Shown: positions 1-5,000 of the stretch, one piece after another
Layout of the letters: every line of letters starts with the position of its first letter
How positions within the stretch are numbered: position 1 is the first letter of the stretch
Source: Caldilineaceae bacterium
GTDB lineage: Bacteria > Chloroflexota > Anaerolineae > Caldilineales > Caldilineaceae
Assembly: GCA_026645635.1 (NCBI GenBank)
Contig: JAPKMV010000211.1
Span: 1-6,344 of the forward strand
Direction of reading: 5' to 3'
DNA: 6,344 nucleotides
The notes under the pieces: generated by a model
What the model saw: the letters and a program-made list of their open reading frames with translations, nothing else
What the model was told of the DNA's origin: nothing
Database searches by the model: none
Made by a program: the position numbers and the translations under genes

Positions 1-276
1 AGCATTTTCCAGGAAAACATGACCAATGGCCTGGGCTACATCGCCGTGGCGCTGGTCTATTTTGGCGGCTGGCGTCCGCTGGGGGTGCTCCTGGGCGCGC
101 TGCTTTTCAGCACGGTGAGCGCGTTCCAGCTTTGGGTGCAGGTGCTGGGCGTGCCGCTGCCCTCGGACATCGCGGTGATGCTGCCCTACCTGCTCACGAT
201 CATCGTGCTGGCGCTGGGTGGGCGCCAGGTGCGCCAGCCCGCTGCGCTGACCAAGCCCTACGAACGCGGGGAATAG
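1..276 (+). CDS. ABC transporter permease, C-terminal part (Bmp-associated, NupQ/RbsC-like)
   Basis: The frame is open from base 1 to the TAG at 274-276, giving 91 visible residues; the gene begins upstream of the window. The ATG at 19 is internal and not the start, because the six residues before it (SIFQEN) continue the same frame and fit the family. Visible are hydrophobic segments around residues 11-22, 27-45 and 57-72, with the pattern GYIAVALVYFGGWRPLG. The tail has MLPYLLTIIVLAL and ends PAALTKPYERG. In the BPD_transp_2 permeases that work with Bmp lipoproteins, the last helices carry very similar words (GFIALA, FGxWxPLG, MLPYxLT, PAALGKPY). The protein would form half of the membrane channel of the importer whose binding protein and ATPase follow. 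From the C-terminus it looks like the second of the two usual permeases; the first is presumably further upstream. Family assignment is confident; substrate is not. Confidence 0.88.
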   Translation, partial: SIFQENMTNGLGYIAVALVYFGGWRPLGVLLGALLFSTVSAFQLWVQVLGVPLPSDIAVMLPYLLTIIVLALGGRQVRQPAALTKPYERGE

Positions 277-297
277 CGGCGCCGTAACTGGGAGTCC

Positions 298-325
298 GTA
301 ACGGCGCGCCCGGGCGCGCCGCTAC
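298..325. repeat. GC-rich palindrome between permease and binding-protein genes
   Basis: Bases 302-321 form a perfect 20-bp palindrome (CGGCGCGCCC and its complement, no loop). It extends to 298-325 with one mismatched pair (301/322). As RNA it would fold into a very stable hairpin 22 bases after the permease stop and about 50 bases before the binding-protein start. No T-run follows, so it is not a standard intrinsic terminator. Its place at the permease/binding-protein junction would suit RNA processing, pausing or differential expression, but this is inference. Confidence 0.55.
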
Positions 326-363
326 TGTCAACAGCAGTCGATTTCAACATTCTACATTTCGAT

Positions 364-368
364 GGAGG
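364..368 (+). promoter_or_regulatory. Strong Shine-Dalgarno of the binding-protein gene
   Basis: GGAGG lies 7 bases before the ATG at 376, inside a purine-rich stretch (GGAGGAAGAAA). This fixes the start of the lipoprotein gene and predicts efficient translation, as expected for a binding protein needed in excess over its membrane partners. Confidence 0.8.
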
Positions 369-375
369 AAGAAAC

Positions 376-1395
376 ATGCGCAAGTTTTTGGGATGGGTGA
401 CACTCAGTCTGGTGATCGTCCTGGTGATGGCGGCCTGCGCGCCGCAAGCTGCGGCGCCCGCGCCGGCTGCTCCGGCCGCCGACAGCGGCGCGGCGGCGGC
501 GGACGCTGCGCCAGCCGGCGAGCCGATCCGCATCGCGATCATCATGCCCAGCTCCACAACACTCAAGGCGGTGCAGGCCGAACTGGGCGGTGAAGAGGCG
601 ATGCAGATCTCCTTCACCGAAAACATGTTCAATGTCGCCGACGCGGCCGTCGCCATTCGCGACTACGCCACCGACGGCAACGACATCGTGATCGCGCACG
701 GCACGCAGTACGGCAATGCCATGTTCGACGTGGCCGCCGAGTTCCCAGAGACGACCTTCGCCTGGGGCACAGCCGTGGACACCGGCGCAGACAAGGGGTT
801 GACCAACGTCTTTGCCTATGAGGCCAAGGCGCAGGAGGGCGGTTATGTCAATGGCGTGATCGCGGCGCTGATGAACCAGAGCGGCGTGATCGGCGTGGTT
901 GGCCCGGTGGAAGCCGGCGACGCCAAGCTCTACATCGACGGCTTTGTGGCCGGCGTGCTGGCAACCAAGCCCGAAACGCAGGTCAACGTGAGCTACACCG
1001 GCTCCTTTGGCGACACGGCGCTGGCCGCAGAAGCAGCCAACACCCATGTCAAGGCCGGGGCCGATACGCTGACCGGCTCGGCGCAGCAGGTGGTGGGCGC
1101 CATCGGCGTCGCCGCTGAGAACCAGGTCTACTGGTTCGGCACCCAATCCAACCAAAGTTCGCTGGCGCCTGAATATGTCGTCGCCAACCAGGTCTACGAC
1201 TGGACCGGCGTTGTCAAGGACATGCTGGCGCTGCGCCAGGAAGGCACGCTGGGCGGCAAAGCCTACGTCCTCACCCTGAGCGACGGCCTCAACATCGTCT
1301 TCAACGACCAGGTCTCCGTCCCGGATGATGTCAAGGCCGCCGCGCAGGCCGCCATCGACGGCATCAAGGATGGGATGATCGTGCCGCTGCCGTAG
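376..1395 (+). CDS. Bmp-family ABC transporter substrate-binding lipoprotein
   Basis: This 339-residue protein starts with a lipoprotein signal: MRK, a hydrophobic stretch (4-18), then the lipobox MAAC with Cys21 as the expected lipidated residue. An Ala/Pro-rich linker (22-50) tethers the folded domain, which starts at IRIAIIMPSS (51-60). Family-like segments are ENMF and the VADAAVAIRDYATDGNDIVIAHG helix-strand unit (82-109), EFPETTFAWGT, YEAKAQEGGYVNGV, GVIGVVGPVEAGDAKLYIDGF, and the C-terminal GTLGGKAYVLTL. These match the Bmp family (PF02608), whose best-known members (PnrA/TmpC, NupN) bind purine nucleosides for ABC import. The substrate here is inferred only from the family. Oddity: after the first strand (SSTT, 59-62) the chain goes straight into LKAVQAELGG. 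The D-x-S-(W/F)-N/Q-...-Y-x-G motif that normally sits here and helps hold the ligand appears to be absent. The start is supported by GGAGG at 364-368. The ATPase partner lies downstream and a permease upstream. Confidence 0.92.
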   Translation: MRKFLGWVTLSLVIVLVMAACAPQAAAPAPAAPAADSGAAAADAAPAGEPIRIAIIMPSSTTLKAVQAELGGEEAMQISFTENMFNVADAAVAIRDYATDGNDIVIAHGTQYGNAMFDVAAEFPETTFAWGTAVDTGADKGLTNVFAYEAKAQEGGYVNGVIAALMNQSGVIGVVGPVEAGDAKLYIDGFVAGVLATKPETQVNVSYTGSFGDTALAAEAANTHVKAGADTLTGSAQQVVGAIGVAAENQVYWFGTQSNQSSLAPEYVVANQVYDWTGVVKDMLALRQEGTLGGKAYVLTLSDGLNIVFNDQVSVPDDVKAAAQAAIDGIKDGMIVPLP

Positions 1396-1398
1396 TTT

Positions 1399-1469
1399 GT
1401 GAGAGGGTGAGGGGGAGAGCGGGTGAGGGGGTGAGGCTGACACACCCTCTCACCCTCTCACCCCCTCAC
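1399..1469. repeat. Octamer-built inverted repeat after the binding-protein gene
   Basis: The element begins 4 bases after the TAG. The left side is five successive octamers near GTGAGNGG (1399-1438, the third and fifth degenerate). The right side carries the complementary octamer CCNNCTCA three times (1445-1468). Perfect 13-bp arms pair 1423-1435 with 1457-1469 (GTGAGGGGGTGAG and complement). An alternative 13-bp pairing joins 1399-1411 with 1449-1461, so the hairpin can slip between registers. No T-run follows. By position it resembles the REP hairpin after malE, which protects binding-protein mRNA from 3' decay, but that role is inferred. The strong strand asymmetry (purine-rich left, pyrimidine-rich right) is visible directly. 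Confidence 0.75.
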
Positions 1470-1515
1470 TCTATCTCTTGCCAATTCTTTGTCATGAAAC
1501 GATAAGAGTCAACGC

Positions 1516-3075
1516 ATGACCGCCAATCCCGCGCTCGCTGTCCGCCAGACTATCAACCACCTGGAGATGCGCAACATCGTCAAGCGCTTCCCTGGTGTGC
1601 TGGCCTGCGACCATGTCAATTTCGATGTGCGCGCGGGCGAGGTTCATGCGCTCCTGGGCGAGAACGGCGCAGGTAAATCCACCTTGATGAAGGTGCTCTA
1701 CGGCCTCTATCGCGCCGACGAAGGCGAAATCCTGATCGACGGTGCAGAGGTGAGCATTGGCTCGCCCACCGCTGCCATCGAACAGGGCATCGGCATGATC
1801 CATCAACACTTCATGCTGGTGGATGAGCTGACCGTGACCGAGAATGTGGCGCTCGGGTTGAAGTCGAGCCGCGGTCCCGTACTCGATCTGGACAAGGTGG
1901 AGGCGCGCATTCGCGAACTTTCCGGCGCCTACGGTCTGCAGATCAACCCCAGTGCGCCGGTGTGGACGCTGGCTGTGGGCGAGCGTCAGCGGGTCGAAAT
2001 CATCAAGGCGCTCTACCGGGGCGCCGAGCTGCTGATCCTGGACGAACCGACTGCCGTGCTGACGCCGCAGGAGGTGGAGGACCTCTTTGCCACCCTGGAC
2101 CGCATGAAGCGGGATGGCCGTGGCCTCATTTTCATCAGCCACAAGTTGCACGAGGTGATCGCGATCAGCGACCGCATCACCGTACTGCGCGGCGGCGCGC
2201 TGGTGGACACGGTGCCGAACCAGAATGTCACCCGGGCGACGCTGGCGAAGATGATGGTGGGCCGCGAGGTGATCCTGGTGCAGGATCATGCCGTGGTGGA
2301 GCAGGGGGCGGTGCAGCTTGCCCTGCACAACGTCAACGCGCTGGGCATCACGGGGCAGCCGGCGCTGCGCGATGTGAGCCTGGAAGTGCACGCCGGCGAG
2401 ATTTTGGGCGTGGCAGGGGTCAGCGGCAACGGGCAGCGCGAACTGGCCGAGGCGATCGCCGGGCTGCGCCCCATCAGCAGCGGCCGCATCGAGTTGGGCG
2501 GCATCGAGTTGGGCGGCATCGACGTGGCGAGTTGGTCAGTGGCGCGGCGCACCGACGCGGGGCTGGGCTACGTGCCCGAAGAACGGATGCACGACGGTAT
2601 CGTGCAAGAATTTTCGGTGGCCGAAAACCTGATTTTGCAGGATCATACCCACGCGCCCATCAGCCGCGGCATCTTCCTGGATTTTGGCGCCATCGCCCAA
2701 CGCAGCCGCGACCTGGTGCGCGACTTTCGCATCCGCACACCGTCCATCGACACGCCGACGCGCAGCCTCTCCGGCGGCAACATTCAGAAGGTGATCATGG
2801 CGCGGGAGTTGTCGCGCAACCCGCGGGTGTTGGTGGCCGCGCAGCCGACGCGCGGGGTGGACATCGGCGCCACCGAGTACATCCATGAACGGCTGTTGGC
2901 GCAGCGCCGCCAGGGGAGCGCGACGCTGCTCATCTCCGAAGACTTGGACGAGATTCTGGCGCTCTCCGACCGCATCGCCGTCCTCTACGAAGGCCGGGTG
3001 ATGGACATTATCCCCCGCAGCGAAGCCACCGCCGAACGGCTGGGCCTGCTCATGGCCGGCGCCACCGCGGGGTAA
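1516..3075 (+). CDS. Double-domain ABC transporter ATPase (Bmp/ribose-type importer)
   Basis: This 519-residue cytoplasmic ATPase has two fused ABC domains, as in RbsA, MglA and NupO. Domain 1 is intact: Walker A GENGAGKST (48-56), Q-loop Gln97, signature-like LAVGERQRVEI (152-162), Walker B LLILDEPT (172-179) and switch His209. Domain 2 is degenerate in the way usual for this family. Its Walker A is GVSGNGQREL without GKS/T, the signature LSGGNIQK is kept, Walker B reads VLVAAQPTRG without the DE pair, and the switch histidine is replaced in LLISEDLDE. ATP hydrolysis is therefore expected mainly at the composite site that uses domain 1's Walker motifs. The protein energises uptake through the upstream permease, fed by the upstream lipoprotein. 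Start: ATG 1516 has only a weak purine stretch (AAGAG) before it. Met18 (1567) is an alternative, since homologues usually begin close to the LEMRNI segment. A 15-bp tandem duplication lies in domain 2. No further plus-strand gene follows. Confidence 0.94.
   Translation: MTANPALAVRQTINHLEMRNIVKRFPGVLACDHVNFDVRAGEVHALLGENGAGKSTLMKVLYGLYRADEGEILIDGAEVSIGSPTAAIEQGIGMIHQHFMLVDELTVTENVALGLKSSRGPVLDLDKVEARIRELSGAYGLQINPSAPVWTLAVGERQRVEIIKALYRGAELLILDEPTAVLTPQEVEDLFATLDRMKRDGRGLIFISHKLHEVIAISDRITVLRGGALVDTVPNQNVTRATLAKMMVGREVILVQDHAVVEQGAVQLALHNVNALGITGQPALRDVSLEVHAGEILGVAGVSGNGQRELAEAIAGLRPISSGRIELGGIELGGIDVASWSVARRTDAGLGYVPEERMHDGIVQEFSVAENLILQDHTHAPISRGIFLDFGAIAQRSRDLVRDFRIRTPSIDTPTRSLSGGNIQKVIMARELSRNPRVLVAAQPTRGVDIGATEYIHERLLAQRRQGSATLLISEDLDEILALSDRIAVLYEGRVMDIIPRSEATAERLGLLMAGATAG
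2486..2522 (+). repeat. In-frame 15-bp tandem duplication inside the ATPase gene
   Basis: The unit ATCGAGTTGGGCGGC occurs at 2488-2502 and 2503-2517. A partial third copy runs to 2522, and the first copy is preceded by two matching bases. It encodes IELGG twice and then ID (residues about 325-336) in the second ABC domain, shortly after the degenerate Walker A, where most relatives have a single copy. The copies are identical at every base, which suggests a recent slippage event. It adds five residues without breaking the frame. Confidence 0.85.
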
Positions 3076-3091
3076 TCCTCCGGGCAAGCAT

Positions 3092-3158
3092 ACTTCACAA
3101 TTCATACTTCAAAGTTCACAATTCAGAATTGTGAACTTTGAAGTATGAATTGTGAAGT
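3092..3158. terminator. Perfect 33-bp-arm palindrome between convergent genes; likely bidirectional terminator
   Basis: Arms 3092-3124 and 3126-3158 are exact reverse complements around a single central base (A3125). The sequence is about 30% GC by direct count, against much GC-richer flanks. It is made of 7-bp words: five consecutive NTTCANA heptamers (3093-3127), then four TNTGAAN heptamers (3130-3157). It occupies most of the 104-base gap between the ATPase stop (3075) and the glycogen synthase stop (3180), both transcripts running into it. A symmetric hairpin here could end or insulate both. There is no clear T-run on either side, so classical intrinsic termination is unproven. The element may equally be a dispersed repeat of the genome. 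Confidence 0.65.
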
Positions 3159-3179
3159 TGGATTCGCCCCTCGCCCCTT

Positions 3180-4658
3180 CTACAGCCTCGCCTTATTTGC
3201 CAGCGCCTGCTCGTAGGCCGCCAGATACAACTCGGCACTCTTCTCCCAGGAGAAATCCTGCGCCATGGCCGTCTGGATCAGTTGCTGCATGTGGTGCGGG
3301 CGGTCGAAATAGGTGGCGACGGCCCAGCCCACCGTGTAGTAGATGGCGGCCGCGCTCGGCTCCCAGAACTTGAAGCCGGTGCCGGCGCCGGTCGCCTCGT
3401 CGTACTGTTCGACGGTGTCGTTGAGGCCGCCGGTGGCGCGCACGATGGGCAGCGTGCCGTACTTGAGCGAGTACATCTGATTCAGCCCGCACGGCTCGTA
3501 GATCGACGGCATGATGAAGAAGTCCGAGCCGGCTTCGATCCAGTGGGCGATCTCGTTGCTGTAACCGATGTAACACCCGATGAGACCCGGGTAGCGCGCC
3601 GGCAGCCCGCCGTAGTAGGCTTCCAGGCTCTTGTCGCCCGAGCCGAGGATCACGAACTGCACGGCCATGTTGGTGACGATGCCCTCGATGGCCTGGGCCA
3701 GCAGGTCCAGCCCCTTCTGGGAGACAAGCCGGCTGACCACGCCGACGATGGGGATGTTCGGGTTTTCTTCCAGACCAAAACGGCGCTGCAACTCACGTTT
3801 GCAGATCGCCTTGCCGCTCAAGTCCGCAGCGGAGTAATTGGCCGGGATCAGCGTGTCCACCGTCGGGTCCCACTGCGCGTAATCGACGCCATTCAGGATG
3901 CCGACATAGTTGTCGCCCTTGTCGTTGAGATAGGGCGCCAGCCCATAGCCCAGTTCCGGCGTGCGCGTCTCGTCGGCGTAAGTCGGGCTGACGGTGTTCA
4001 CCATGTCGGCGTAGACGATGCCGCCTTTGAGGAAGTTAAGCGCGCCGAAATCCTCGAACTTGTCCGGCGTGAAGTTATTCCAGCCCAGCCCCAGATAGTC
4101 ATAGACCCCGGCGCCGTACTTGCCCTGGTAGGCGTTGTTGTGGATCGTCAGCAGGCTGGCGGCGCGGCCCAGGATCGGGTCATTCCAGTGCCAGATCTTG
4201 AGATAGGCGGCAGCGAGCGCAGTTTGCCAGTCGTGCACATGGACAATGTCAGGCGCAAAGCCCAGGTCGCGGCAGAGCTGCAAGCCGGCGCGGGTGAGCA
4301 AGCCGAAGCGCGCCGGGTTGTCCTGATAGTCGTTGAAATCGGCGTCGTGGTAGAGGCCGGGACGCTCGAAAAACTTGTTGGATTCGATGAAATAGACCGG
4401 CACGCCGTCGCTGTCCGCCACATCCACCGCACACCACTCCAGCAGGTTGCCCATCCAGACGCCGAACGAATCCCAGTAGCGGCGCAGGCCATAGCGACGC
4501 CCGTCGATGCTGCTGTAGCGCGGCATCACCACCATCACGTTGTGCCCCATGCGGCGCAGCGTCTGCGGCAGCGCGCCGACGACATCTGCCAACCCGCCGG
4601 TCTTGGCGAACGGTACACACTCGGCGGTGATCATGGCGATATTCAATTTTTCTTTCAT
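3180..4658 (-). CDS. glgA: Glycogen synthase (ADP-glucose type, GT5)
   Basis: This 492-residue enzyme transfers glucose from ADP-glucose to the non-reducing end of an alpha-1,4-glucan in the cytoplasm, the chain-elongation step of glycogen storage. The N-terminal GT5 domain has the nucleotide-sugar motif KTGGLADV (19-26), HVHDWQTAL (140-148) and TIHNNAYQGKY (171-181). The C-terminal GT-B half has VGVVSRLVSQKGLDLL (305-320) with Arg310 and Lys315, then PSIYEPCGLNQMYSLKYGTLPIV (384-406) with Glu388, then ATGGLNDTV. Lys19, Arg310, Lys315 and Glu388 correspond to the E. coli GlgA residues Lys15, Arg300, Lys305 and Glu377, so the active site looks complete. E. coli GlgA is about 477 residues, so the length is normal. 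The ATG at 4658 has AAGGAG 8 bases upstream. The 60-base gap to the preceding glutaredoxin-like gene holds this ribosome site; I see no convincing promoter in it, so co-transcription is possible. No other glg gene is in the window. The C-terminus ends in the usual SAELYLAAYEQAL helix. Confidence 0.96.
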   Translation of the reverse strand: MKEKLNIAMITAECVPFAKTGGLADVVGALPQTLRRMGHNVMVVMPRYSSIDGRRYGLRRYWDSFGVWMGNLLEWCAVDVADSDGVPVYFIESNKFFERPGLYHDADFNDYQDNPARFGLLTRAGLQLCRDLGFAPDIVHVHDWQTALAAAYLKIWHWNDPILGRAASLLTIHNNAYQGKYGAGVYDYLGLGWNNFTPDKFEDFGALNFLKGGIVYADMVNTVSPTYADETRTPELGYGLAPYLNDKGDNYVGILNGVDYAQWDPTVDTLIPANYSAADLSGKAICKRELQRRFGLEENPNIPIVGVVSRLVSQKGLDLLAQAIEGIVTNMAVQFVILGSGDKSLEAYYGGLPARYPGLIGCYIGYSNEIAHWIEAGSDFFIMPSIYEPCGLNQMYSLKYGTLPIVRATGGLNDTVEQYDEATGAGTGFKFWEPSAAAIYYTVGWAVATYFDRPHHMQQLIQTAMAQDFSWEKSAELYLAAYEQALANKARL

Positions 4659-4666
4659 GGCATCTG

Positions 4667-4672
4667 CTCCTT
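4667..4672 (-). promoter_or_regulatory. Shine-Dalgarno of glgA
   Basis: On the minus strand AAGGAG stands 8 bases before the ATG at 4658-4656. It supports this start over the out-of-frame ATG five bases upstream (4663-4661). Confidence 0.75.
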
Positions 4673-4718
4673 CTTGGCGCCCTGTTGCGCGCCTGCTCGG
4701 TGTGGATAGGGAAGTTCG

Positions 4719-5000
4719 TCAACCATTGTAATCGTGCGCAGGGTCGCTCAACGCCGTCAGCTTACCCAAGAGCACCAGCGGTGCAGGATCGATCAGCAAT
4801 TCGCCCGATGGCATACGCAGCGTCGGCACGTGTGGCTGGCCGTGGGTCAGATGCAGCAGGTCGGCGTATGCGTCCCAGTCCGCCGTTACGTCGCGCTCGG
4901 TGTACGGAACAGCGAAACGCTGCAACGCCAGCTTGGCACGCAGACAGCCGGGGCAGAAGGGCGTCGTGTAGAGGGTCACAGCGCGGCTCAGCGCAGCCAT
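4719..5000 (-). CDS. Small glutaredoxin-like thiol-disulfide protein
   Basis: This 93-residue protein has a thioredoxin fold of the glutaredoxin/NrdH type. The first strand and active site read AVTLYTTPFCPGC, with Cys16 and Cys19 forming a CPGC pair, followed by the helix LRAKLALQRF. A second strand and acidic turn follow (VPYTERDVTADWDAY, 31-45). The VPT at 58-60 supplies the cis-proline (Pro59) expected opposite the active site, and then comes the GELLIDPAPL strand. Such proteins reduce disulfides or hand electrons to partner enzymes; the partner here is unknown. CPGC differs from the classic CPYC. The start ATG at 5000 lies inside the 3' end of the upstream Asp-box gene (13-base overlap, different frame), with GAGGAG 8 bases before it. 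The open frame extends much further upstream, but that part is Arg/Ala/Gly-rich shadow sequence. It may be translated together with the upstream gene; glgA follows 60 bases later. Confidence 0.86.
   Translation of the reverse strand: MAALSRAVTLYTTPFCPGCLRAKLALQRFAVPYTERDVTADWDAYADLLHLTHGQPHVPTLRMPSGELLIDPAPLVLLGKLTALSDPAHDYNG

Noticed and set aside
325..358. Sigma-70-like promoter before the binding-protein gene (CTGTCA ... TACATT)
   Set aside because: The spacing is about 22 bases and the -35 match is poor, so it is not convincing.
352..1443. Long minus-strand open frame opposite the binding-protein gene
   Set aside because: It is antisense to a clear Bmp lipoprotein. Its product is His/Arg/Gly/Asp-rich without family motifs, and its N-terminus reads through the octamer repeat. 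Long antisense frames are common in GC-rich genes.
1494..1505. Four-codon mini-frame (ATG AAA CGA TAA) before the ATPase gene
   Set aside because: It is too short to judge, has no ribosome site, and is expected by chance.
1492..2391. Minus-strand open frame opposite the ATPase
   Set aside because: It is the mirror of a well-supported ABC ATPase and has a low-complexity His/Gln/Ala-rich product with no motif.
3282..4709. 475-codon plus-strand frame opposite glgA
   Set aside because: glgA on the other strand has complete active-site motifs and a ribosome site. The plus-strand product is composition-driven and matches nothing I recognise.
4659..4718. Promoter for glgA in the gap after the glutaredoxin gene
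   Set aside because: A TTGACG lies at the 3' end of the glutaredoxin gene on the minus strand, but no -10 box stands at suitable spacing. I therefore could not support a promoter.
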